Shown here: piece after piece, positions 1 to 5,797 of the stretch
How positions within the stretch are numbered: position 1 is the first letter of the stretch
How the letters are laid out: every line of letters starts with the position of its first letter
Assembly (NCBI GenBank): GCA_021372185.1
Contig: JAJFUY010000006.1
Location: forward strand, 1-5,895
Length of the DNA: 5,895 nt
Source of the DNA: Chlamydiales bacterium
GTDB taxonomy: Bacteria; Chlamydiota; Chlamydiia; Chlamydiales; FEN-1388
Reading direction: 5' to 3'
The notes under the pieces: generated by a model
What the model was told of the DNA's origin: nothing
The model's input: only the letters and a program-made list of their open reading frames with translations
Databases searched by the model: none
Made by a program: the position numbers and the translations under genes

Positions 1-684
1 AAGCTTTGAAAGGCGCTCAAAAAACTTATTTTTCTGGCGGATGCGCATTTCTGTTTTGATAAGCTCTTTTCTGAGGCCTGATGTCTTTGTAGCGTAGGTG
101 TTAAGTAGGTTTAACTCGCGCTGCATGTCGCTATAGTCTGTGTAGTGATCGCGTAATGCATAGCATTCTATAGCAAATTCTACTTGTGGTAAGTCGTCTA
201 AAATCTCTTGTAGCCTTTGAATTTCAGCTTCAATTGCCGCTACTGCTATTTCAATCTGTTCTGCTGCAAACGCGCTTTGTTCGTCGAAAATTTCTTTAAG
301 TTTTCGCGCCTGGCGGCAAAGTTCACTATAGCGTGCCAATAGGTGTACAAGACTTGTAGGGTTGATATTTTCTTTAAAGAGGTCTAGGCATATTCTACGA
401 GCATCCCAAAACTCTTTAAAGTGCGGCACACCTGTTTGTGCAAGTCTTTCTTCCATAAACTGAATGGCAATATCAAGTTTACGCTCTGGCTCATTCGTTG
501 CTCGTAAAGCCTGAATAAACTGCTCAAAATCAGCTAAGCTTACTGGAGTTTGTGCTGGATGATCGTCTGGTGCCGGCGGATCTATTATATCATGATGTTC
601 AACATCTGGCTCATGGGTATGTGTGGGGGTAGTAATTTCGTTCTCAATAGAATTTTCGTTTACTGGTAGATTTTCATGGCTCAT
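1..684 (-). CDS. Hypothetical helical protein, N-terminal part (possible chlamydial CT768-like)
   Basis: This reading frame is open from the ATG at 684 to the window edge, giving 228 residues without a stop; the C-terminus lies outside. Residues 1-48 are polar and rich in Asn, Glu, His, Asp and Pro, which suggests a disordered tail. From about residue 49 the protein is predicted to be almost entirely helical, with heptad-like Leu/Ile/Ala spacing at about 120-165 (around the stretch ARKLKEIFDEQSAF) and 185-228, so coiled coil is likely. There is no signal peptide or membrane segment. I recognise no catalytic motif and assign no function. Its place beside mqnC and miaA matches my memory of C. 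trachomatis CT768, a conserved chlamydial protein of unknown role, but this is inference from synteny. No clear Shine-Dalgarno precedes the ATG. It is transcribed divergently from mqnC. Confidence 0.8.
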   Translation of the reverse strand, partial: MSHENLPVNENSIENEITTPTHTHEPDVEHHDIIDPPAPDDHPAQTPVSLADFEQFIQALRATNEPERKLDIAIQFMEERLAQTGVPHFKEFWDARRICLDLFKENINPTSLVHLLARYSELCRQARKLKEIFDEQSAFAAEQIEIAVAAIEAEIQRLQEILDDLPQVEFAIECYALRDHYTDYSDMQRELNLLNTYATKTSGLRKELIKTEMRIRQKNKFFERLSKL

Positions 685-720
685 AGATTTGACACTTTGA
701 TATATTGTATTAGGCTGCTA

Positions 721-749
721 AGAATAGAAACTTTCTGGAATAAATACAA
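721..749 (-). promoter_or_regulatory. Candidate sigma70-type promoter for the left-edge gene
   Basis: On the minus strand, TTGTAT (749-744) and TATTCT (726-721) are separated by 17 bp. They match the consensus hexamers at roughly 4 of 6 positions each, and would give a leader of about 30 nt before the ATG at 684. The match is weak and AT-rich DNA produces such pairs by chance. The rest of the divergent gap (685-812) shows only a perfect TTGACA at 689-694 on the plus strand, with no good -10 partner (TAGGCT at 711-716, 16-bp spacing). The mqnC promoter is therefore unresolved. Confidence 0.25.
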
Positions 750-812
750 GTTTCTGAGTTATTTTCTGTACGAATACCAAACCCTGATGCAATTTAAAAA
801 AAAGACAATGCA

Positions 813-1934
813 ATGACAAAACGAATAACATTTGATGAAGGCCTAAGAGCTTTTAGATTTGCTCCCCTAGAAGAGTTGCAAGAACAGGCGCAAGCGGTGC
901 GTTATGAAAAGCATCCGGATAAAGCCGTTACATTTGTGCTAGACTCTAACCCCAACTATACAAATATCTGCGATGCTGACTGCACATTTTGCGGCTTCTA
1001 CCGAAAAAAATCTGCCAAAGATGCCTACAACAAAACTGTTGATGAAGTCATGCTGCATCTTGATTTTGCACGAAAAGCCGGCCTCACCACTGTTTTATTG
1101 CAGGGCGGCGTGCATGATCAAATAACAGTCGAATATTTAGTAAGCCTTGTCAAAGCAGCAAAAGAGCGCTATCCAGACATTCACCCCCACTTTTTTAGCG
1201 CTATCGAAATCTGGAATGCCGCCAAGGTAAGTAACATGACTGTAAAACAGGCGCTAGAAGCACTCTGGGATGCCGGACAAAGAACGCTGCCCGGCGGCGG
1301 CGCTGAAATACTTTCTGAGCGCGTGCGCCTCCAGATATCACCCAAAAAAATGACACCGGGTGGATGGATGGACGTGCATACCACAGCGCAAAAAATAGGC
1401 TTTAGAACCACTGCCACCATGATGTATGGCCACATCGAAGACCCAGAAGATATACTTATACACCTAGATTCTTTAAGAAAAGCCCAAGATCAATATGGCG
1501 GCTTTAGCTCATTTATCCCCTGGAGCTATAAGCGCGACAACACAGCGTTAAGAAGAAAAGTAAAAGGATGGGCTGGAACTGACAGCTACTTTCGCATCCT
1601 CGCCTTTGCCAGAATCTACCTCGACAACTTTGACCATGTAGCGGCCTCCTGGTTTAGTGAAGGCAAAGAAACCGGCATGAAGGCCCTCCAATACGGCGCC
1701 GACGACTTTGGCGGCATCTTAGTAGAAGAAAACGTCCACCGCGCCACCAACTTCATCAACAAAACCTACCACAACGGCGTGTTACAAATGATCCGCGAAG
1801 CCGGCTTCGAACCCCGCCAGCGCAACTCCTTCTACCAAGTAATCCGAACCTACGAAGGTGTCGATAGCGTCCCCGTATCATTTGAAGGCAGCATCAAAGA
1901 GGCGGACCAAGTCCCAATCCTAACCATGGTATAA
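813..1934 (+). CDS. mqnC: Cyclic dehypoxanthinyl futalosine synthase (MqnC), radical SAM
   Basis: This enzyme of the futalosine route to menaquinone cyclises dehypoxanthine futalosine, using a [4Fe-4S] cluster and S-adenosylmethionine, in the cytoplasm. The 373 residues are full length for the family. The radical SAM cysteines are C53, C57 and C60 in CDADCTFC, with the family arrangement NYTNIC just before it. Other MqnC-type blocks are LLQGG (95-99), LPGGGAEIL (159-167), ISPKK (175-179), TTATMMYGH (199-207), FIPW (234-237), ASW (278-280) and ADDFGG followed by EENV (296-308). These favour MqnC over the related MqnE. The start is the ATG at 813, because an in-frame TAA lies at 795-797; no good ribosome-binding site is visible. 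Codon use changes along the gene: the last fifth is almost wholly C-ending. It converges on miaA. C. trachomatis CT767, as I recall it, is the equivalent gene. Confidence 0.9.
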   Translation: MTKRITFDEGLRAFRFAPLEELQEQAQAVRYEKHPDKAVTFVLDSNPNYTNICDADCTFCGFYRKKSAKDAYNKTVDEVMLHLDFARKAGLTTVLLQGGVHDQITVEYLVSLVKAAKERYPDIHPHFFSAIEIWNAAKVSNMTVKQALEALWDAGQRTLPGGGAEILSERVRLQISPKKMTPGGWMDVHTTAQKIGFRTTATMMYGHIEDPEDILIHLDSLRKAQDQYGGFSSFIPWSYKRDNTALRRKVKGWAGTDSYFRILAFARIYLDNFDHVAASWFSEGKETGMKALQYGADDFGGILVEENVHRATNFINKTYHNGVLQMIREAGFEPRQRNSFYQVIRTYEGVDSVPVSFEGSIKEADQVPILTMV

Positions 1935-1947
1935 AAAATTTCTTAGT

Positions 1948-2025
1948 CTTATTCTTGATCTTATTCTTATTCTGTATTTTCTCCCTCACCCAAAAAAACA
2001 GAATAAGAATAAGAATAAGAATAAT
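1948..2025. terminator. Long AT-rich stem-loop between convergent mqnC and miaA, probable bidirectional terminator
   Basis: The arms 1948-1974 and 1999-2025 are complementary at 24 of 27 positions; the mismatches are the outermost pair and two adjacent central pairs. The 24-nt loop can close further by pairing TTTT (1977-1980) with A's at 1993-1996. The outer flanks, CTTAGTCTT (1942-1950) and AAGACAAG (2029-2036), can extend the stem with a bulge. On the minus strand the stem is followed by a run of T (complement of 1935-1938 and neighbours), which suits termination of miaA. The plus strand has only a short T-run near 2048-2052. The stem is unusually long and GC-poor for an intrinsic terminator, so efficiency is uncertain, but the position between two convergent genes supports the role. 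Confidence 0.6.
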
Positions 2026-2030
2026 AATAA
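2001..2030. repeat. GAATAA hexanucleotide tandem repeat
   Basis: Four perfect GAATAA units occupy 2001-2024, followed by two TAA triplets, so the last part reads as a three-base slip of the same pattern. The array is the right arm of the stem-loop between mqnC and miaA; the left arm (1948-1974) carries the complementary TTATTC pattern less regularly. Repeats like this can change length by replication slippage, which would lengthen or shorten the hairpin. Confidence 0.8.
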
Positions 2031-2054
2031 GACAAGTCAGGACTAAAATTTTAT

Positions 2055-3119
2055 TTACGGTTTTTCCAAGGTGGTATTCCGCTCAAAATCTTGCAAGATG
2101 ATCTCGATAGCTTCTGCTTGGGAGTGTTCAGCAAGGTTTAGCCAGCGAAAGGCGGGCTCTTTTCTAAACCAGGTGAATTGCCGTTTGGCAAGGTGTCTCG
2201 AGGCGATTTTTAGTTGGCGCACATATTCTTGGTAGTCGGCAGGAGTCTGGGCCGTGTCTAAAAAATCTAGAGTTTGGCGATAGCCTATAGCCTGGCAAGC
2301 AGTGTGATTTTTTCTGATGCCGGCGCGATCTAAGGCTACTACCTCTTCTAGAAGGCCGTATGAGAGCATATCGTCGCAGCGCTTTTCTAGGCGTTGATAG
2401 AGAATTTCTCGCGGCCAGTGCAAAAACCAGGGGCGAAAATCAAAAAATGACTGCTGTTTTCTTGACTTCCATTCAAATGAACTTACTTTTCTGCCTGAAA
2501 TTTCTATAATTTCTAGGGCTCTTAGTATCTTGTGGCGGTCATTTCGTGATATTGTGGCCGTATATTCTGGGTCAAATTTTGAAAGCTTATCAAAAAGCAG
2601 GTCTATTCCATAGCGCTCTTCTTCTTGCTGGAGGGTAGCTCTCACTTCAGGATCACATCCAGGACCGGCTGGTGGGCCATATAAAAGCGAATGAATATAA
2701 AAGCCAGTTCCGCCTACAATAATGGGTGTGCGGCCGCGCATCAAAATATCCCGGCAGGCTGCCATGGCCTCTTCATAATAGTCTTTTACGTTTAAGGGCT
2801 CGAGTATATCGCGAATGTCTATGAGATGATGAGGAACTCTTTCTTGCTCTTCTTTGGTAGCCTTTGCCGTACCAATATCCATACCCTTATAGACCTGCAT
2901 AGAGTCTGATGAGACAATTTCTGCACCGAGTTTTTCTGCAAGTTCCAATGAAAGTGACGTTTTACCCGATCCCGTCGGTCCGGCTAAAATAATTACTTTT
3001 TTAGATGCGAATTCTGATTTTGCAATGAGCTTTTCTTGTACGCTGATGGCTACATTTTCATATACCCGGCGTAATTTAGATCGTGTCGGACAGCGTGTCG
3101 TTGTAGATTCGCAATTCAT
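2055..3119 (-). CDS. miaA: tRNA dimethylallyltransferase (MiaA)
   Basis: MiaA transfers the dimethylallyl group of DMAPP to N6 of A37 in tRNAs that read codons starting with U, making i6A37. Visible signatures are the P-loop GPTGSGKT (47-54), SDSMQVY (71-77) carrying the conserved Asp thought to act as general base, MDIGTAK (80-86), VGGTGFY (135-141), RNDRHKILRALEI (192-204), AIGYRQ (277-282) and RHLAKRQFTWFR (308-319). All expected blocks are present, so the enzyme should be active. At 354 residues it is longer than the common size of about 300, because about 40 residues precede the P-loop strand. The ATG at 3119 is the only ATG, GTG or TTG available before the P-loop. It starts 7 bp after the stop of the GIY-YIG gene, and no Shine-Dalgarno lies at normal spacing (a GAGG sits 15 nt upstream), which suggests cotranscription and perhaps translational coupling. 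Confidence 0.96.
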   Translation of the reverse strand: MNCESTTTRCPTRSKLRRVYENVAISVQEKLIAKSEFASKKVIILAGPTGSGKTSLSLELAEKLGAEIVSSDSMQVYKGMDIGTAKATKEEQERVPHHLIDIRDILEPLNVKDYYEEAMAACRDILMRGRTPIIVGGTGFYIHSLLYGPPAGPGCDPEVRATLQQEEERYGIDLLFDKLSKFDPEYTATISRNDRHKILRALEIIEISGRKVSSFEWKSRKQQSFFDFRPWFLHWPREILYQRLEKRCDDMLSYGLLEEVVALDRAGIRKNHTACQAIGYRQTLDFLDTAQTPADYQEYVRQLKIASRHLAKRQFTWFRKEPAFRWLNLAEHSQAEAIEIILQDFERNTTLEKP

Positions 3120-3126
3120 ATTGATA

Positions 3127-3384
3127 TTAAGTTACCTCAAAGCCTTCAATAAGCTCAAGCTTTTGAGATTTATTCATTTTTTTAATTTGGATTTCGCGCT
3201 TTGTGGCCTCTGAACGGTTGGGGTGAGCTTCTCTATACACTATTTTTTCAGGCTCAGAAAATCGAAAGAACCTTGCCCCCTTACCTCCACTGAGGTGAGC
3301 AGCAAATCGACGGTCTAAATCGGTAGTAATACCCGTATAGAACGTTCCTGACTTAGATTGGATAATATATACTTCCCACGACAT
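3127..3384 (-). CDS. Small GIY-YIG nuclease-fold protein, YhbQ/UPF0213 type
   Basis: The 85-residue protein is a single GIY-YIG domain. Signature residues visible are Y6 in VYII (the GIY-equivalent strand), FYTG (15-18, the YIG-equivalent), DLDRRFAAH (22-30) with the conserved Arg, and E64 in KREIQIKKM, which occupies the metal-binding catalytic Glu position. Length and layout match the stand-alone YhbQ/UPF0213 proteins, whose cellular role is poorly known although some cleave DNA in vitro. It is not a homing endonuclease by itself, since no DNA-recognition extension is attached. It lies 7 bp upstream of miaA on the same strand and probably shares its transcript. The ATG at 3384 has no well-placed Shine-Dalgarno; an AGGA sits about 14 nt upstream. 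It diverges from the Dus gene across about 21 bp. Confidence 0.85.
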   Translation of the reverse strand: MSWEVYIIQSKSGTFYTGITTDLDRRFAAHLSGGKGARFFRFSEPEKIVYREAHPNRSEATKREIQIKKMNKSQKLELIEGFEVT

Positions 3385-3420
3385 ACTCTAGACTTTATTC
3401 CTCATATGATAGAAAATCAA
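3385..3420. promoter_or_regulatory. Very short divergent promoter region between the GIY-YIG and Dus genes
   Basis: Only 21 bp separate the two divergent starts (3384 and 3406), so promoter elements must overlap coding sequence. For the minus direction, TTGATT (3420-3415) and TAAAGT (3397-3392) are spaced by 17 bp and would lie within the first codons of the Dus gene. For the plus direction, a good -10-like TATACT lies at 3368-3373, inside the GIY-YIG gene, but I see no convincing -35 partner. These are hexamer matches only, and either could be chance. Confidence 0.25.
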
Positions 3421-4392
3421 TGGATGATTTTACCAAAAGATACAAATGGCTGCCCTTACCTGCAGCTGGCTCCCATGGAAGGCGTGGGTGATCGCACCTT
3501 CAGAAAAGCGATGGCCACTATTGGCGGGTTTGATGAGGCTGTGCGTGATTTTATGCGCGTGCCCTCTAATGCGCACGTAAAAAGCCTTGCAAAGGTGTAT
3601 GAAAGTGATGAGCTTGCCCCCATTCCCCTCGCCTGCCAGCTTATGGGATCAGATCCAGAACTTATGGCAGATATGGCACGAGAAGTTGAAGCCCTTGGTG
3701 CCCACAGAATTGACTTAAACTGCGGCTGCCCATCTAATCGCGTAACAGGACGTGGTGCAGGATCTAGTCTTTTAAAAGAGCCAGATTTTTTACATGTTGT
3801 AGCCAAAGCTATGGTGCAGGCTGTAAACATTCCAGTAACCGTAAAAATGCGCTCAGGGTATGAAGACATCTCTCTTTTTGAAGAAAATCTCCTAGCCGCA
3901 CAAGAAGCCGGCGCCACCTACATTACTCTACATCCCAGAACAAAAATAGATGGCTACGGCCCGCCTGCAAGGTGGGATCTTATTGCAAGAGCAAAAAGCC
4001 TCCTTAGTGTACCCCTTGTTGGTAATGGCGATATCCTAAACGTGCAAAATGCCCTCGACATGCTTGCCCAAACAAACTGCGATGCATTAATGATTGGGCG
4101 AGGAAGCGTTATTAACCCCTTTATCTTCCACGAAATACGTGCACACTTTTCCGGCAAACTCTTTACACCACAATGGGAATCAATGGCTGTCTTTTTACAA
4201 GAGTTTACAAAAAGTACAGAATCTGGCCTCACAACCCGCAACAAAATAAACAAACTCAAACAGCTTATGAGTTTTCTCTTTAAAAGAACCCCTGAACTTC
4301 AAGAAAAAAGGGACCTCATACTCACCTCTCAGCACACAAGTCCCGAATCTTTCATGGATTTTGCCGTACCCCTCTTGCAGCAATATTTTTAA
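3406..4392 (+). CDS. tRNA-dihydrouridine synthase, DusC-like
   Basis: This FMN enzyme reduces specific uridines of tRNA to dihydrouridine with NADPH. From the ATG at 3406 the protein has 328 residues, a normal Dus length. Motifs in order are LAPMEGV (21-27, FMN binding), DLNCGCPS (103-110) with catalytic C108, VKMRSG (146-151) with an FMN-contacting Lys, LHPRTK (175-180) with the conserved His, GNGDI (206-210), DALMIGRG (226-233) and KQLMSFL (285-291). The forms APMEGV, NCGCPS followed by a Gly-rich loop and LLK, and the C-terminal KQ-L-S--L resemble E. coli DusC (U16-specific) more than DusA or DusB; site specificity is inference. The frame is open upstream to a TTG at 3358, but that would overlap the GIY-YIG gene, and the first ATG is preferred. 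ATG 3424 is another possible start. Its stop overlaps that of the convergent gene. Confidence 0.9.
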   Translation: MIENQWMILPKDTNGCPYLQLAPMEGVGDRTFRKAMATIGGFDEAVRDFMRVPSNAHVKSLAKVYESDELAPIPLACQLMGSDPELMADMAREVEALGAHRIDLNCGCPSNRVTGRGAGSSLLKEPDFLHVVAKAMVQAVNIPVTVKMRSGYEDISLFEENLLAAQEAGATYITLHPRTKIDGYGPPARWDLIARAKSLLSVPLVGNGDILNVQNALDMLAQTNCDALMIGRGSVINPFIFHEIRAHFSGKLFTPQWESMAVFLQEFTKSTESGLTTRNKINKLKQLMSFLFKRTPELQEKRDLILTSQHTSPESFMDFAVPLLQQYF

Positions 4393-5225
4393 TCCATAGT
4401 TGAGGCTATGGTTACACCCTTTATGCGGTTCATAACGGCTTCAAGATCATCATCGCAAGTTGCAGAAAGATCTACAAATGCGCCAAAATGCGTGAGTCTT
4501 TTTTTAGATAATTCAAGAGAATCTCCTAAAAGGGCAGCACATGAATCAAGGCTTGCTTTTTTTGATTTTGAAACACTTTCAGGCTCGACAGTCTGCATAA
4601 CAGCAGGAAACGTGATTGCATCACTCCATTTTGACAGATACTTCATACACAATTGTGATGGTATATTAGATGGTATCATTGCAAGATTGCAGCCACGCTC
4701 TACTCGGTTTGCCAGCTGTTTCATGGCCACATACTCTGATTCTCTTTCATGTGGTAAAGGCACATCGCACGCTAAGAGCCTGTTTTGACTTTTAGCAAAA
4801 ATCTCTAACGCATCTTCAACAACTACACCTGTGTGGATATCTGAAAATTTGTGAGCCGGAGGGCCTTGAACAAAGAAAAATGAGTGAATACCAAGCTCAT
4901 GCGCCCTCTTGGATATACTTTCTAATTGCTGCTTTTTCATTGTTCCTACAGTGTAGCGAACAATTATAGGCTTTTTGATCACTTCCTGAATTGCTGCCAC
5001 ATTATCTAGCGACTGATAATCTTTGGCATAGAGGACATATCCATCGGCTGCAAGCCTATCTTCTAGCACTGTTGCCCAACCGCCAAACCCAATCTCTTTG
5101 GGCATTACTCGTGGAAGCACAACACCCGCTACTACCTTTTTTCCATTCCAGAGAAAGTTCTGAACCATGTTTGGCGCTTGCTGTTGTATTTGGAATGAAG
5201 TTAACCGACTAATTGAACCTGACAT
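4389..5225 (-). CDS. MTHFR/MetF-fold-like protein with altered active-site residues
   Basis: I recognise this 278-residue soluble protein only tentatively. Its order of segments resembles the TIM barrel of methylenetetrahydrofolate reductase: GVVLPR (34-39) where MetF has EFFPPR, DRLAADGYVLYAKD (56-69) where MetF has the strand after its first helix, PIIVRYTVGTMKKQQL (86-101) like the segment with the conserved Thr, GIHSFFFVQGPP (112-123) where MetF has a LRGD-type motif, and RVERGCNLAMIP (174-185) where MetF has the strand leading to its TQ motif. In this alignment the catalytic Glu, the FAD-contacting Asp and the Gln of E. coli MetF (E28, D120, Q183) are all absent, so ordinary reductase activity is doubtful. 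It may bind a folate or flavin, or do something else. The ATG at 5225 has AAAAGG 8 nt upstream. The gene ends on the same TTAA as the Dus gene and diverges from the DUF1761 gene. Confidence 0.75.
   Translation of the reverse strand: MSGSISRLTSFQIQQQAPNMVQNFLWNGKKVVAGVVLPRVMPKEIGFGGWATVLEDRLAADGYVLYAKDYQSLDNVAAIQEVIKKPIIVRYTVGTMKKQQLESISKRAHELGIHSFFFVQGPPAHKFSDIHTGVVVEDALEIFAKSQNRLLACDVPLPHERESEYVAMKQLANRVERGCNLAMIPSNIPSQLCMKYLSKWSDAITFPAVMQTVEPESVSKSKKASLDSCAALLGDSLELSKKRLTHFGAFVDLSATCDDDLEAVMNRIKGVTIASTMD
4394..4411. terminator. Small perfect hairpin at the tail-to-tail gene junction
   Basis: CCATAG (4394-4399) and CTATGG (4406-4411) form a perfect 6-bp stem with a 6-nt loop. It begins one base after the Dus stop codon and lies within the last codons of the convergent MTHFR-like gene. 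No T-run follows it on either strand, so it lacks the classical form of an intrinsic terminator. It is the only hairpin I see at this junction and may act weakly on plus-strand transcripts. A chance origin is possible. Confidence 0.35.
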
Positions 5226-5233
5226 TATTGAGA

Positions 5234-5239
5234 CCTTTT
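5234..5239 (-). promoter_or_regulatory. Ribosome-binding site of the MTHFR-like gene
   Basis: AAAAGG on the minus strand lies 8 nt upstream of the ATG at 5225. It supports that start codon and is one of few recognisable Shine-Dalgarno sites in the window. Confidence 0.6.
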
Positions 5240-5250
5240 GTAAATTAATT

Positions 5251-5313
5251 TTGACTTATTATTTGTAAATTAGGTATGTCTAGCATTTTAAGATACACTG
5301 TTAAAACCCTAAA
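5251..5313. promoter_or_regulatory. Divergent promoter region of the MTHFR-like and DUF1761 genes
   Basis: The 103-bp AT-rich gap (5226-5328) must hold promoters for both directions. Leftward, TTTAGG (5313-5308) and TAAAAT (5290-5285) are 17 bp apart; the -10 matches the consensus at 5 of 6 positions, and the leader would be about 50 nt. Rightward, TTGACT (5251-5256) is a good -35, but the -10 at 18-bp spacing, TATGTC (5275-5280), is poor. The two candidate pairs interleave, so the two directions could compete. Confidence 0.3.
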
Positions 5314-5317
5314 ATCA

Positions 5318-5322
5318 AGAGG
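5318..5322 (+). promoter_or_regulatory. Ribosome-binding site that sets the DUF1761 gene start
   Basis: AGAGG at 5318-5322 is 6 nt from the ATG at 5329. The alternative in-frame TTG at 5323 directly abuts this site and so cannot be the start, which fixes the shorter protein. Confidence 0.75.
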
Positions 5323-5328
5323 TTGATT

Positions 5329-5745
5329 ATGGAAAATGGAAGCCCCAATATGTTGGCTGTCATCACAATGGCAATAGTATATATGGCTATTGGCTGGGCA
5401 TGGTATTCACCAAAAGTTTTTGGCGATAAAATAGTATGCGCTCATAAAAATGAAATGCAAAATGGTGATAAATCATGCGCTCTTTGCTGGAAAAGCTATG
5501 CAGCTGAATTTGTTCTTGCTTGCGTTATGGGCTATGTACTAGCAGACTTTGCTATAGCAATGGCACGTGACACATTTATGTCAGGAGCATCGCTTGGCTT
5601 CTGGGCATGGCTTGGATTTGTAGCTACAACTTTGTACTCAAAAGTACTTTGGGGCTCAGGTCCCATTGTGAACTTTTACATCTCATCAGGTTTTTACCTT
5701 GTTGTGATGTTGCTCATGGGCGGAGTGCTTGCCATCTGGAGATAA
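5329..5745 (+). CDS. DUF1761-type integral membrane protein
   Basis: The protein has 138 residues and four hydrophobic segments at about 9-29, 57-78, 86-107 and 114-136, so it is almost all membrane. The first segment ends in AIGWAWYSPKVFG (20-32), which resembles the WY-P-lFG signature of DUF1761 proteins, a family of small membrane proteins without known function. The third segment, with WAWLGF (92-97), fits too. The loop after the first helix (30-56) is rich in Lys, so it is probably cytoplasmic. It carries C37-x-H39 and C50-x-x-C53, a possible metal or redox site that I do not associate with the family. No signal peptide is separate from the first helix. The gene stands alone, and the nearest downstream gene has its own promoter. 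I see no clear terminator in 5746-5797. Confidence 0.85.
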   Translation: MENGSPNMLAVITMAIVYMAIGWAWYSPKVFGDKIVCAHKNEMQNGDKSCALCWKSYAAEFVLACVMGYVLADFAIAMARDTFMSGASLGFWAWLGFVATTLYSKVLWGSGPIVNFYISSGFYLVVMLLMGGVLAIWR

Positions 5746-5797
5746 AAACAAATCTAACAGTTGCTATGCTGAATTCCTAGGGCCTTTCGGGTAATAC

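Noticed and set aside
1..6. HindIII site at the very start as a sign of a cloning boundary
   Set aside because: A six-base site at the edge can be chance, and the gene reads through it without disruption.
685..812. Possible tRNA, small RNA or riboswitch in the divergent gap before mqnC
   Set aside because: I found no cloverleaf, strong hairpin or U-run; the gap looks like plain AT-rich promoter DNA.
1181..1435. Open minus-strand frame inside mqnC
   Set aside because: It is antisense to a conserved radical SAM core and shows no start signals.
3025..3213. Open plus-strand frame across the miaA and GIY-YIG junction
   Set aside because: It is antisense to two recognisable genes and its product has no domain features.
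3358..3405. TTG start at 3358 for the Dus gene
   Set aside because: It would overlap the GIY-YIG gene's first codons and add residues not found in Dus proteins; ATG 3406 gives a normal length.
3456..3917. Open minus-strand frame of 153 codons opposite the Dus gene
   Set aside because: It is antisense to a gene with complete Dus motifs, and its low-complexity Ser/Ala/Arg-rich product looks like a shadow.
3954..4383. Two further minus-strand open frames (3954-4259 and 4195-4383)
   Set aside because: They lie antisense to the 3' half of the Dus gene and have no recognisable motif or start signals.
4408..4788. Open plus-strand frame of 126 codons
   Set aside because: It is antisense to the MTHFR-like gene, which has a good ribosome-binding site and plausible protein composition.
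4991..5212. Open plus-strand frame of 73 codons
   Set aside because: It is antisense to the N-terminal half of the MTHFR-like gene and lacks a motif or ribosome-binding site.
5323..5328. TTG start at 5323 for the DUF1761 gene
   Set aside because: It directly abuts the AGAGG ribosome-binding site, which is spaced correctly for the ATG at 5329.
5746..5797. Terminator or insertion-sequence end downstream of the DUF1761 gene
   Set aside because: The GC-rich patch near 5776-5791 does not fold into a convincing stem, and no inverted-repeat partner is within the window.
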